From the NCBI GenBank assembly GCA_024500155.1, contig CM044858.1, positions 36,995,786-37,059,785 on the forward strand: DNA of 64,000 bases, in the 5' to 3' direction. This DNA is from Chenopodium formosanum (lineage: Eukaryota; Streptophyta; Magnoliopsida; Caryophyllales; Amaranthaceae). This document shows, one piece after another, positions 1 to 12,600 of this stretch (within the stretch, counting starts at the first letter, position 1; every line of letters begins with the position of its first letter). The notes under the pieces were generated by a model. It worked only from the letters and a program-made list of their open reading frames with translations, did not search any database and was not told where the DNA came from. Both the position numbers and the translations under genes were made by a program.

Positions 1-330
1 TAATTAATAACAACAATATTAATAATTAATATTCAATAATAATAATAATTAATATTGTATTGATGATAATAATTTATTAATTGAATAATTATAATAATTA
101 TTAATATTAAAATTAATTTTAATAATTATTAATATTAATAATAATTAATATTTATTAATCATAATAACAATTAATGATAATAATTATCAATAATAATATA
201 TAATAATTCAAACTATTAATAATTAATATTTAATAATATTATTAATTAATAATTTCTAATAATTATAACAATTCTTTCAAAATAAATAAATAATAATAAT
301 AACAATTAATAGCAATTTCTTTTATAAATA
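1..330. repeat. AT-rich degenerate TAA/AAT low-complexity tract
   Basis: Almost only A and T, built from imperfect TAA, AAT and TAATTA words in both orientations. No gene is visible. It looks like a decayed microsatellite or the AT-rich end of a transposon. Confidence 0.7.
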
Positions 331-432
331 TTTGATATTAGAATCACAATGTATAGAAACATTTTATGTGGGTATTGATGGTTAGTTCATTGAGTTGAAT
401 TTTTTTCAAATCTTTCCATACAATTTAGGAGT

Positions 433-433
<1 letters not shown>

Positions 434-475
<42 letters not shown>

Positions 476-520
476 TTAATTATTTTTTTTTTTTTTTTTT
501 GTTTTGACAAGAAAGAGGTT
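434..520. repeat. Adjacent poly(A) and poly(T) tracts with AAAGAGGTT direct repeat
   Basis: A long A run (about 434-471) is followed by a T run. AAAGAGGTT occurs at 469-477 and again at 512-520 on either side of the T run. This fits a short minus-strand poly(A) retroposition with a 9-bp target duplication, but the sequence is low in complexity. Confidence 0.4.
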
Positions 521-762
521 GTTTTCAAGTAGTACTTTGTATATCATTATTATTTTTAGTGTTAAAAATATATGATTAAGACAAATTTATAAGTAAAATC
601 ATTATTTCTCATTTAATCATTTTATTTTTAAATTTTTGTGAAATAAATATAAATAAACCATTGTCTTTTTTCTTTCTACTATTAACTTATGTTAAATATG
701 GTACACATATATTTATGTTTTCACTCGCCTAAATCAATGCTATTAATAATAATGTTGAAATC

Positions 763-879
763 TGCTCTGCTCGGCTCGGCTCTGCTTTGCTCTGCTATTC
801 TGAAATCTGCTCTGCTCTGCTGAAATTTAATCTGCTGACCCCTGCTCTGCTCTACCCAGAAGCTCAAAAGAACAGGGCC
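763..879. mobile_element. CTGCT-repeat MITE remnant with one Harbinger-like end
   Basis: Degenerate repeats of CTGCT/CTCTGCT run to a right end reading AACAGGGCC followed by TTA. That matches the TTA target site and GGGCC-type terminus of the complete Tourist-like element at 45353-45524. No matching left terminus is visible, so the copy appears truncated on the left. Confidence 0.4.
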
Positions 880-883
880 TTAT

Positions 884-1930
884 TGCTAAATATTGTAATT
901 GTGTATTACAAAAAATTATGAAAATTACACATTTGAAAAGCTCATAATGAAACAAATTTAACAAGTTCCATTTTGATTGATAATGTTTTTCTTTATAAAT
1001 TAGTGTTAAAATGCGGTCAAAATTTAGTCAAATTATTAAATCAGATTAGTTATACAAATTCACAAATGCCTTCTGAAAATCAGACAAGACCTCCTTATTT
1101 CAGGTGAAGAGAACAAGTTTTTAGGCCCCGTTCAATTCGTTATAACAAATCCGATTTAAATTTCAACTCGCGTGGACATACACGGTAATTTATTATGACT
1201 CAACTTTAAAAATTGAACCCAAAGGGAGTTAGGTTTTCAATGATGGTTTACACGTGTAGTGATGGTGAAGTACTGTAGTCTGAAGTGTTAATTAAAGGGT
1301 CGGTTAGAAATTTAATTAAGATGTAAGGTTTTTAACTATAAGTTACCACATTATTAGCCTATGAGGTCATGGGGCGTGTTTGGTAAAATATTTCAAGCTA
1401 TGCATTACAAAAATTACGCAATTGAAGACTAAGAATCAAGACAAATCTATCAACACCGATATGTTCGACTTGAACTCAACCCGAACCCAATATGACCCGT
1501 CATGAATTCAAATCAAACCAATTTGACACGTAGTTTATTGCTAATCGTCTCACTTATGTACGTAGGTAATAGGTATGATAAGTCATTGATAATTATTCAA
1601 TTTAAATTTGGCTTCAAGATAAATGTTACACAGGAATTAATTGAATGAGAAAACTAATTCTTCGCATATCGTAATAATTAACCACGCAATATGAGAAATG
1701 ACACTGTATGACCAACCACATTTTTTTTTCTTTGAAAGATGAATGGGGTTACTTTTGGTCAAGGGTCACTTGGTCGGTTAGGGGTCACTTGATCAGAGTA
1801 ACTCGACCGATTAGGACTTATCATACTTGTGTTTTAATTGGCTATACGGTGTGGCCAACCACACACAAAAGTTGCTAATTTTATTAAACCACTTAAAACT
1901 CCACGCAATTTCATATCTAGCCTATAAAAT
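884..1930. other. Intergenic, no gene seen
   Basis: AT-rich sequence with short open frames only. Near 1122 a TTA followed by GGCCCCGTTCAATTCG resembles a Harbinger-like left terminus, but no partner end was found. Short words such as GGTCACTTG repeat around 1755-1800. Confidence 0.5.
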
Positions 1931-1934
1931 AAAG

Positions 1935-2870
1935 GAAAAATGGATAAATAATCTCACCTTTGTCCGAACTGAAAATAACAAACCCACCTTTTGATATTTA
2001 CGAGGCAAACCCACCTTTGTATGTTATCTTCTTTTAATGAACCTAGACCTGTTGGTGACCGCGTTTAGTAGGTTGTATGCCATGTGTTAGATCTTAATTG
2101 GTGTGTTTCACTATTTAATAAAAAAAAAAAACAGAAAACAAAATTTTTTTTAAAAAAAAAAAAAACCCAGCCACCAACCCCCACTAGCCACCTTGAAACC
2201 CTAACCGGCGAACCCTAATCCTAGCCACCACCAAAAAGGCAAAAACTGGCCGGTTGCCCTCCTTCCCCACCGAAAACGGCCGGCTAGCTAAGATTTTCGG
2301 CCACTTTTGAAGGTCAGAGGCGTTAATCAAGGCTGGGATGGAGGTTTTCGGCCATTTTGCAAAGGTTAGAAGGGTTAATCGGGGATGGGATGGAGATTTT
2401 GGTGGTTTGCGAACATTAGAGGGGTTTCTTGGGGTTGGCTGGTGTTTTAAGGGTGGTGGTTATGGTGGTTTAGGGGATAGGATTTGGGCCAAGGGGTGAT
2501 CGGCGGGGTGGTTGTTTGTATTGAGGGGTTTCGGCCGGTCGATTTCGGCGGTTTAGGGTGGCGTCCAACCGGTTTTAGGCGGGCCTAGGATAAGGGTTAG
2601 GGTTTCGCGGTGGCTTGGGGGGTGGGCGGTGGGCTTCTCTTTTTTTTTTTACATATTTTTGTTTTTGTCTTTTAACTTTTTTATTTTGAACAAGTTATTG
2701 AGCGACATGTGGCTTTAAGAAAATAAAAATAATAAAAAAAAAACACATTTTAACTTGTTTAACAGGTTGTAGTTAAAAAGGTTTGTTAAAAGAAGATGAC
2801 ACAATATAAAGTTATTAAATACGATGTATTTTCTAAAAAAACGAAAGGAGTATTACTGTAATTGCTTAAT
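1935..2870. mobile_element. Long-inverted-repeat element with G-rich core (MULE-like, non-autonomous)
   Basis: The left arm contains short repeats around AACCCACCTTT, then the word ATCTTCTTTTAA near 2024-2037. The right arm carries the same word inverted near 2785-2800. Between them lies a core that is CCACC-rich on its left side and GGTGG/CGGCC-rich further right. No transposase reading frame is visible. Arms plus a captured-looking GC-rich core resemble non-autonomous Mutator-like elements. Exact borders and target duplication were not resolved. Confidence 0.45.
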
Positions 2871-2903
2871 TTAGACATAATATAAAGTTAATAAATTTTC
2901 CTC

Positions 2904-2908
2904 AAAAT

Positions 2909-2986
<78 letters not shown>
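2904..2986. repeat. (TA)n microsatellite
   Basis: An uninterrupted TA dinucleotide run of about 80 bases. It is prone to slippage and to assembly error. Confidence 0.95.
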
Positions 2987-2990
<4 letters not shown>

Positions 2991-3546
2991 TATTAAATGC
3001 GAAGTATTATCTTTTTTTTTTTTTTTGGGAGTTTGGTTATGTCAATCTGAAAATCATGTTATATTCTTAATTTTAATGGGTTGAACGAGAATGTAACAGC
3101 AATTTTCGTACAAAGAGAGTAGTAAACAAGTGATGTACCCCCCAATCCAGCTGCTGAGTACATTAATGGGGGCAAAAGAAATATTGTTTCTATTCAACTA
3201 CAAGCACTAAACAATTATCCTGGTTGTACAACATAAATAAACTCTGCTGCTATTTCCTGGTGCACAAAAAAATGATCGCCGAATAATTACATCCTACATA
3301 ACTATGATTCTAAATGAATTGAAACACAATTCATCCTCATAATAGGCCCATCTACAACATTCTCAGATTCCAAGCACTCTGCCCTGCCTCAACAGCCCTC
3401 CGTCAGCTTGTATAGCTGCATATCCTTAGATCTTTGCAGCTGCTTCTTAATAGACAGGCCTAATCCATTTCACAGTTTATAATTGCTTCAAATAAAAAGC
3501 AGCCTCCATTCTTTGTGTAAAGATTTCACAATTTCTACCCAAAAAC

Positions 3547-6500
3547 TCAAGAGACACCATCCAATACACCCTTCAATAGATTCAGCCCTTCAGCTGATAT
3601 ACTTCTCCGTCTAGTGGGAGGTATCTCAATTCTAGAAGGAGGATCTGCTGAAAAACAAATAACCACAACAGTTAAATTGTCACACGTGTTGCGCTTGAGT
3701 GCCTCTCTGACAAGTTCTCTAGAACACCTTTCAGGATCATTATGAAGCATGAGTTCTCTCCGAGCAATTGTTACAGCGCACTGGCTGCTCATCACATCCC
3801 AAAGGCCATCACAGGCCAATAAAAGGAATTCATCATCTTCAGTCAAGACCAGTTCCTGCAATTCAGGCTCTGCACTTAAGGGGAAAGAGGAACCTTTCGT
3901 GCCCTTCATATGCCAATCTCCAAGAGCACGCGCTACAGATAACTGGCCATTGAGGTAGCCATCATATACTACACCGCCAAGTCTCTCAATCCTAAGTCTC
4001 TCTGATGAGCAATTTGGTTTGTGGTCTTTAGATAGCTCAACTGCCCTACCTCGTTTTCCCAACACAGCACGACAATCACCAGCATTAGCGATTAGCATCG
4101 TCCTTCACAAAGAAATAAATACAATAAATCAGTTTCACAAAGGCAGGCATATTATAGAAAGTAACAAACCAAGTACTTGTGCCGCTTTTTCTACAATCAT
4201 AACTTATCAGAATGATAAAAGTGAATTTAATACGTGATTCCCCGTACCAGAACATAAATGTAGCTTACCTTCCAAAAATTAGGGCAGTCAGGGCGGTGGT
4301 GCCAGAAGAAATGTCAAGAGCACTAGAATCAGCAAACGCATAATCAGCTTTAATGAAGGCACTCTTAACAGCCTTCTCCACAGAAACTGAAAACTGTGGG
4401 TCATCAATTATATACTTGAGAAGGTTGCTACAAACAAAGGAAGCTGCATCTGTTCCACCATGACCATCAAATACCTATTCATATAGGAAAATTTATCAAT
4501 TTCATAATATTTAAGAGTAGATTTACTTCTAAAATCCCACTAACATAGCAACATATACCATCGCAAGATGATAGTTGTATAAATGAGAACAAGCCAAGCT
4601 CCAACAGGACTAAATTTAAACAAACATCTCCAATAAGTTCAAATACTTGAATTAATCATTTGTCCCGGTGTAAGGACTTCGAAAAGGCATAGGTCTCTTA
4701 AATTGGGTTCTTCTTATGTACACACACCCAAGGGAATAAGGCACAGATCCAAGAAGTAGAAGGGTTAAAATACTTCTGGCAAGTCTGACACATTTCATGA
4801 GTTCAAGAAATGGTTTAAAACTCGATTGATAAGACTAACCATGTGTCACAATGAAAGTTCAACACGGACAGCAAATTTCAGGAGTACAAATTCTAGCAAA
4901 AAAAAACTCAAAGTGGTACTGTAAAAATTTATCTATTGATGCATCGAAACTCTGAGATGGGCAACAAGGACACTTTCTCAAAGAACATGAAGAAGGTCAT
5001 AGATTTTCCTTCAGAACAATTACTTTATGAAAAGAGACCTATATAATTGACTATGAAACAAATTTTGATTCATTTTTCATAAGCAGGAGCTCCATTTGCA
5101 GCCAATAGCAGGTGGCTCCCAAAAATTTGAACCACATTCTTACATGAGGTGCTGCACCAGGAACAGACAGCAAGCGACTTCATACGATGTCAACAAACCC
5201 ACTTTCACCTGAAATACAGGTTCATAAAGTCATCCCAAGCCTCCCCACCCACCCTCTCTTTTTCTAAACCTGATAACAATTTGTTAAGCTAAATCTAACA
5301 ATTTAACAGCTTTGAAAAAGCAACTAACCCCATAGAATGCTGCAGGACAAGGAAAATCATCAGATGCACCTAGATGTTCGCGGAGATTATCAATACAAAC
5401 ATGCTCATCTTCCATGTATTGCTTTGGCCCTATTTCAGCACAGCTTCCAGAGCGATATACAGGGAGAAACCCAGGTTTTTCATCGGAAGGTGTTTTACTG
5501 CAAACAGACCCATCATCCGAGTCCTATAAACAGAAATGTAAGAAATTAAATGTTGATTTGCAATAAATATATAGAGTTCATGTTAGGAGTTCTATAAGAT
5601 CATAACGGAAAGAAAAAAAAAAAAAAACTTCCAGAAATCTTAGTTTCAAGCTAAAAATGTTTATATATTTCCCAGTTCCCACTTTGGCACGCCTTATGTT
5701 TTCATCTCTAAACAAACCCAAATCATCTATTCCCTTACCCCCTGTATCACCTCCAATAATTAAATAATATAAAAAGAAGCTTGTCATTCAATATATTATT
5801 CAGGTCTGAGCTATTTAGGCACAAATGCCTTTGCTAGGTGATGCAAGTATATAGCATTTTTAAGATAAAGCAATAAAGAACTACATACATCCTAAACAAA
5901 AATAAATCAGTTCTAGCAGCAAAAATCTGGTCATTACAAGTGGAGATAGACTATCAAGATTCTAAACTTGTTAACCAATTAAATGACTTTCTAATATGGA
6001 GTAATTGCTTCCTGATGCTGTTCTCATTCTCAGATCGTAAACAACAGCCAACTGGTCACAATGAAACCCCCAAGTCCTTTTGAGCCTATCATATGATGCA
6101 GATTGTATGAAGAGATGGGAAAAGCCAGTACTCAATTTTGCAAGTGCTGTTATAAAAAAGAGTTACCTCAGACTTAATTCCTACCAATCAGAGACGAAAT
6201 TTGGGTGGTACTGTTCTAACTCCAGGTCCATTTCCCTCTAACTTTACCCGATTATAGAACCATTTTGTTCATTAAAGAATAATGAAAAGGCTCAGTCCTA
6301 TTTAATTCCCTCCTTCTCCCTAGTTCAACTCACGATACCCTATCCTTTCTTCTAATCCAAACAACTGTAAATGTTGTTATATAGTGTCATAAACTACAAA
6401 ATATACATCAAAATTACCTAAATGCCTCAAGGAAGGAAAAAGAAACAAACTGTTTGAAGGTGGCTTAGTGGGTCCAATTAATGCAGCCATACTAATAACT

Positions 6501-7269
6501 CCTTTAATAAACTAATAATCAAAGGTTGCTCAATCCAGACCCTTAATCTAAAATCGAAAAAGTATTTCACATTTCCGAATCAATAGAAGCTGCAAATGGT
6601 TTTACAATCGATTTTGATTTTATTCATTATTATCCAAAACAAAAGAACCATTAATCTTCAAAATCGATTCCCAATATCTGACTCCTAGGTCTCTTACAAC
6701 TCTATGGTATTTTCTTTTTTTTTTTAATAACAGAAGTAACTCAATGCCATCGAAAAAATTCATCCTATTCTCCAACAACTAAATTTCACATACAGTATAT
6801 TCTCATCTCCATTTCATTGCTTCGTGTTCAACATCATCTGTTCAATTACGGGAACACGGATATCTAGTAATAAATTCCACATTTAGTATACTCTTGTTTC
6901 AGTTCCATCACTCCGTATTCAACATCATCCATTCAACCATACAAACAAAGGCATCTTAAGCAGTAATAACCAACATAATCACACTAAGCATAACATTCAG
7001 CAGCCACAAAGAAAGCATATTAGTATTATAATCAAAGAAGATGATACTAAGCACATAAGTAAGAATTATACCGTCTCGAGGGCGGCCGGCGGGGAAAGAG
7101 TGATAGAGCTCATGGAATGGCGCACAACAGAGATGTGCCTAGGAGGCTTAGCATTGGTAGTTTGCTTGAGATCATCCAAACACTCATCATCCTTAATATT
7201 GTTTTCTTTATTATTATAACTAGTTTCTATAATTGTAAATGTTGGTGAAAATTCAGCACCTGCTGCCAT
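3547..7269 (-). CDS. Protein phosphatase 2C (PPM family)
   Basis: Mn/Mg-dependent Ser/Thr phosphatase. Four coding exons on the minus strand, read as 7269-7072, 5523-5329, 4474-4269 and 4102-3547, join in phase through GT-AG introns to give 384 aa. PP2C motifs appear in order: QYMEDEH (exon 2), VFDGHGGTDAA with the metal-binding Asp (split at the exon 2/3 junction), SGTTALTAL, NAGDCRAVL, ARALGDW, LLACDGLWDVMSS and CDNLTVVVI (exon 4). The roughly 95 residues before the catalytic core look disordered. The start at 7269 (MAAGAEF) was preferred because it begins the usual short acidic N-terminus; an in-frame ATG lies upstream at 7338. The fold is closest to plant PP2Cs of the PP2C22/PP2C27/DBP1 type, from memory. 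The family is sure, the subgroup is not. Abscisic acid co-receptor PP2Cs are a different clade. Confidence 0.93.
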
Positions 7270-7699
7270 GATCTCTTCTCTCGAACATAAATTCACCCTT
7301 TCCTCTTTCATACAAAAATCAACCCCCAAATTTATCAATTTCCACCAAATATTAAACTACGATCACTCAACTTTTAACTCCAACAATCAATCAAATCTCA
7401 AACCCAGAATCAATCAATCAGTAACAAACAATAGATCACAAAACCTAATCAAATTTTACAAAATTGGAAATTAATCCACCAAATCCAGCCTCCAAATCCG
7501 AAATTGATGATCAAACTCAACACAAAACATCAAAAAAAAACAATGAAAAGTTAAATTTCCCCTTAAAAAAAGGGGGAAAAGGATAGAATCGAAAGAAACC
7601 CTAGAAAATAATAGACAGTTAGAAGAAATGATTGTAAATAAATCAATCAATTGAACAAAAATCAAAATTAAAAAGGGAAGAACAAACCCAAGAAAAAAT

Positions 7700-8035
7700 G
7701 GAAAATCGAAAATAGAGAAGAAGAAGAGGAGAGAGAAAAAGCGAGAGGTCGGCCACAAAAATAGGAGAGAGAAAGTAGAGAGAGAAAAAAACCAGGCCAG
7801 AGACAAAAAGGAAGAGGTAGGAGACGTGGTTGAGGCATGACACGCGTCGAAAGGGGATTGGTTGAGTAGCCGTTGACAGTGGGGAGGATGTGTGGGGTCC
7901 ACATCCAGCGTCCCTGGCCGTTGGATCTTTTTGAATAATAAAAAAAAGAAAAAAGAAAATGTTTGGTTAGGTCGGTTATTGGCCGTTAATGTGAAGGAGG
8001 AGATCGACGGGTGTAAGGTGGACACGTGTAGGTGT
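7700..8035 (-). promoter_or_regulatory. Probable leader and promoter of the PP2C gene with a G-box
   Basis: Just upstream of the PP2C start, the coding strand carries a pyrimidine-rich stretch (GAGA-rich on the plus strand, 7720-7800), typical of plant leaders. Further upstream a palindromic CACGTG sits at 8023-8028 inside ACACGTGT, and a GACGTGG-type element lies near 7825. These are ABRE/G-box cores bound by bZIP factors, suggesting ABA or stress responsiveness. That is inference from motifs only. Confidence 0.5.
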
Positions 8036-8265
8036 AAAAATGACAGCTGTTAGAAGGGAGAGTCAGAGTAAGTTGACAGTTAATTTTTATCTCTCAGCGG
8101 GAAAACGACTTTACCCGGTCTTCGTTGTTTCCCGCTTCCACCAACCCCCTCTTTTTTTTTTCAATTCTCTCGATATGAACGATGTCTAAATGAAAGAATA
8201 TTTATTTATTATTTTTTTTTAAACATGAATATGATTAAAATGTATTAATTAATTATTTCATTAGA

Positions 8266-8326
8266 GATTAATTTGTTAATTTATATTTTTTTTTTGAAGC
8301 CAATTTGTTAATTTGTTAATTTATAT
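8266..8326 (-). repeat. Short poly(A) insertion (minus strand) flanked by direct repeats
   Basis: TTAATTTGTTAATTTATAT occurs at 8268-8286 and again at 8308-8326. Between them lie a T run and GAAGCC, followed by a small extra AATTTG copy. Read on the minus strand this is GGCTTC followed by about ten A. The pattern is that of an extremely short retroposed tail with a target-site duplication. Confidence 0.5.
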
Positions 8327-8514
8327 AATTATATTTTACTTTAAAATATACGAGTAGTAAAATAGATACAGTATGAAATTATAGATTAAGGTAATAAATT
8401 ATTTTCGCTGATTTCGACTGCATGTACAGCATTTAGAGCTAGTTTTCAAACTTGCTTATAATCAATGTGTCTCAAATCACTTACTCCATTCTACATTTAC
8501 TTTTGTTATAGTTA

Positions 8515-8724
8515 GGGTATGTTCTGTTTACCTTATTCTCACTTATTTCAAGTGTAATAAGTTCATATAATTTCAGTTAAGTTCAGATAAATTCAGATTA
8601 GATTCGATAATAAGGGTTACCCAAGTACAAATTACAATTAAAATAAGTTTTAATAAGATCTAATAAGTTCAGATAAGTTAAGATATGTTCAAATAAGTAA
8701 AAATCAGGTGAATAGAACACATCC
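8515..8724. mobile_element. Tourist/Harbinger-like MITE
   Basis: About 210 bp bounded by TTA on both sides (8512-8514 and 8725-8727). Terminal inverted repeats are GGGTATGTTCTGTTTACC on the left and, read inward from the right, GGATGTGTTCTATTCACC. The interior is built from AGTTCAGATAA-type repeats and has no coding capacity. The TTA target site is the signature of PIF/Harbinger elements. Confidence 0.75.
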
Positions 8725-9462
8725 TTAATAACAGATCTTTGAAAATTAAAACTGAAAATAATAATAGTCAAAATTACAGAACTATTTGACCTCAAAAACA
8801 AAGTGAACGGGACAAATAATACCAGTAGCAAAGTATGAACTACCCGAGTAATAATGATAGTGTAATTTTCGTATAAGGATTTTATTATTTCATATTTAAG
8901 TCTAAGGCCCGGATTACTTCGCATTATTTTTGTTAAACTTAAATTATTTAAGTTAATTTTATCAAATTTATTATTTAAAGTTACCGATTTTTTCTAATTT
9001 AAAATTTACTAGATATTATGGAGTATTATTATAGGTCAGAGAACAGAACCAAAGAGAGTTGAGTTTCTTGAGTTATAATGTAATAATAGTAATCAAACTC
9101 AAAATTGTTTATAATTGTGTCAATTTTTGTTTCTATTTTTTTTTTCCCACCTTTTATGTTGAAAGCTTTTACTTGTGTCATTTTTTTTCTTTTTTTGGTG
9201 TCATTTAGTGATTCTCTAATGATAACATTTTTTTTCAAGTTATTCTGAAGATTCGTTAAATATTAATGATATTATTATTGTAGATGCTGAATTTATGGTC
9301 TTCAGATATGGTACTCTGTACTCAATGTATACATCAACTATAGTCTTGGAACATGGCATCTAAAATAATAAGCATAACATGTTATACTGCAAGTCGCACA
9401 CTATTACGTTTATCATATCAAATTTTCCTCGGGGTTACCTAGAAAAGCAAGCAGTAAAGAAC

Positions 9463-9566
9463 AGTATTGTCAACCTGGTGACTAAGATCCTGATCCTGAT
9501 CCTGCAAAACCGTCTAAAAGCAAGTATTGTCAACCAGATGACTCCTGCGAAAACGTCTAAAGCACA
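9463..9566. repeat. 60-bp tandem duplication downstream of eEF1B-gamma
   Basis: AGTATTGTCAACC starts at 9463 and again at 9523. Both copies continue to GCRAAAMCGTCTAAA, so the period is 60 bp. The first copy carries three GATCCT hexamers that the second lacks. It lies just 3' of the eEF1B-gamma stop codon, possibly in its 3' untranslated region. Confidence 0.7.
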
Positions 9567-9697
9567 ACTCTAGGCAAATTTGGACACTACTCACGAAAAT
9601 CATTAATTACTCCAAATTCTTAAGTTGAATGGCGAGGCAGCAGATATATGTGTATGCATCACCAAACAACATAACCTCCCTAGCCAGAAAACACCAA

Positions 9698-12600
9698 TCA
9701 CTTGAAGCATTTGGCATCTAGTAAAGCTTCTCCCTCAAAAGGCTCGTAATCTTCAATCATTTGACTAACACGCTCCTTTTGAGCCTCATCGTTGATATCC
9801 ACCTTTTTCCACTCATAAAGTTCCATGTCATAACATTCATCTAGCACAAATTGAGGGATCTCTTGTCCACGGAAGAGCCACAAACCCTTGACCTTGAATG
9901 GGGGTTCTGATCCGATCACCAACATCTTGCCAAATGCATACTTCCTAGCAAGATCCATTCTTTGCAAGAATCCACCAACCTTGTTCATGGTCACGAACGA
10001 AACAGTATTTTCCTCATTGTACTTATAGTCACAAAACCATAAAGAGTAGCCCTCTGGATCATACATATCCCAAAATCCTGCAAATAATAAAATAAAGAGA
10101 TTTTTAAGTTAGATTGCATTAATCCATGCATAACTCACACCTCTTCTGAGAAACAAATATGATATAGAACTTCCAAGTCTTCAACTTCTTGACAGGAACA
10201 TTCATGAATTGACATTTTTATTCTAAGATTCACCGTACTTCAACAAAATCAAAAGTGGCTTCACCAGTGGTGGTTAAGATGTTATTGCTCTTTTTACAGA
10301 TAGTATATCTGATACTTCTATGAGAGTTAAAACATGTCTCTTGGTAGTCAACAATTGAGCATAAGCCCACATACTGAAATCCTTAGATGTAACAGGTTTA
10401 TCTCATACAAAAAGGAGATCTAATGACACAAAACTAATTACCATATGATATTTATTGCACTGGACAAACTCATCTGCTACACAAGTATACAAGTTTAAAC
10501 ATTCAGAAGATACATCATGAAAAGCTGAAAATGGTAATTACCTATCCACAAGCTAAATCTTCACAACACAAGAACGACAGCTGCTATAGAATCTAGACGT
10601 GAACATTAATTTATATGTACATAGGCGGTAAAAGAAGATTAGATTATGATGACAACAGAAAAATGCTTACAGCAGAGCAAGAAATGAGAGAGTAACAGTT
10701 GGAAGCCAAGAAGAATCGACAACAGCCAAAAAATTTATCAGAACATGCGAATTGCAAAAGGCTATATCTACATAGTTTTCAGTATAATAGTAGCCCTATA
10801 GGGTAGGACCTCTGTAGATCAGGTGGTTTAGGATAGCAGATGGGTTCAAAACCTTGTTACACCAATCAAGAAAGAGAAGGGGGTAAACAGAATGGGATCA
10901 AGAAAGGGTAACAGAGAATGGAAAGCAAAACCCTTTGATTTAAATTGTTGTTTGGGTAATATTTGGTCAATCACTTCTCTTTCTCCTCTCACTATTGCAC
11001 CACGACCTTATCCCTCATTCATATGCTGCCACCTCCTTTCATGCTCGCCTCCCTGCCATCGCCGCCATTCCTTGCCGCCGCCATCTTGCTACCACTGCAG
11101 CCCCTTCTCTATTTATTTCATCTTAATGGTCAAATTTGATATAAAACTCTAGATCTAGTGTTTTCACAGTGGAATTTGACCTTTAAAAGCCATATTTGAA
11201 GACAAGAAAAGGTAGTTACTCATTTTTAACCTCTTCTTTTATATCAATTTGTTAGGGTTGTTCTGGATGGTTGTTGGTTACTTTTTAAAGGAAGGGGGTG
11301 GAAGGTGGTGTGGTTTCGTGAGGGTGGGGCGTGGTTTCGGGGAAGGTGAGGTTGGCTTTGGGTGGTTTAAAGGGGTGGTCACGAGGTGATGAAAGTGGTA
11401 TTAGGTGGTTGGGTGCGGTTTGATTTGTTAAGGGTGGTGGTACTAACGTTGGTGATGAAGGTGGGGGTTGTGGTACTAGAGTTGGTGATGAAGGTGGCGG
11501 TGGCAGTAGTTGTTGAACAGTTGCAGTGGTCATTGCTGGTGGTAGTGTCCATGGGTGTGGTTGTGCGGTGTTGCATGGGTGGCTTAGAAAAGGGAATGGA
11601 ATAAACAGGGAGGGGGAGGGGGAGGGGGTGGTGGTGGGGAATCATGGTGGAGGGAAGTGTGGAATACAAGAGGGGGAAGGGAATGCAGAAAATGACCTAA
11701 CAAACAACTAAGGGAATCAAGCTAGTTCATTCCCTTACCTTTTATTGAAGACCACATACCAAACGCCCCCGAATGTGTTTTCCATATGCAATAAAGATTT
11801 ATAACTCACAACTTTTATTCTAATTCACAGCATCATGGAACCAATTATGATTTTAAAACCAATGGGCGGCAGAACTTGGTCAAAGTACAAGTTCAGGTAA
11901 ACAGTTTAGACTTCAGACACGAGAACTACAGCCACAGTCCACAGGCATCTAAACATCCCACTCAAGCTTATAAAACCAGCCAACCAAACAAAGAAAAAAA
12001 AGGGTGTTAACTGTGAAGAGGTTAGAGCTAACCAATTTTATCATATTGTTTTACAGCTCAAAAAAGAGTGTTGGTCATGAACTAATCATGGAACTTTGCT
12101 GGGGAGGGGGGAATTGTTTATAGGCAAACAAGAACAGCAGTTGATGGAATTATAAAAAAGACAGTAACAATAAAGAGAGATAATAAAGCAAAGAAGAGCC
12201 CCCTCTTTTTTTGTTTGTTTGTTTACAGGTCCCAACAGTAATACCTCAATCTATAAAAGCGTTTCCAAAAAAAAAACATTTAACAGAGAACGACACAGTA
12301 CCTTTAATTGCAACTTCACGGAAATTGGTTTTGGTGTTAGAGTAGAGCCTTTTCCACTCATCCAGTATCATCTTACTAGGAGGCAGAAGATCAAGAGGAT
12401 TCTTTGGCTTTGGTTTGGGAGCTTCTTCCTCCTCTACAGGTGTATGAGCTTCTTTGGGCTTGGTCGATTCTTTCTTGACCTCTTTCTTTGGTTCTTCCTT
12501 GGGCTTGACAGGCTGAGAAGGTTTCTTTGCAACTGGTGGAACAGATTCTGTTTGTTTAATTTCACCAAGAACCTTCTTAAAATTTGGTTGATTAACCATA

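Noticed and set aside
7471..8025. 184-codon open frame on the minus strand upstream of PP2C
   Set aside because: Phe/Leu/Ser-rich translation of the CT-rich leader and promoter, with no domain; a composition artefact.
11285..11711. Overlapping open frames on both strands (Pro/Thr-rich and Val/Gly-rich)
   Set aside because: Both follow from GGT/ACC repeats in a transposon-like intron insertion; no protein family visible.
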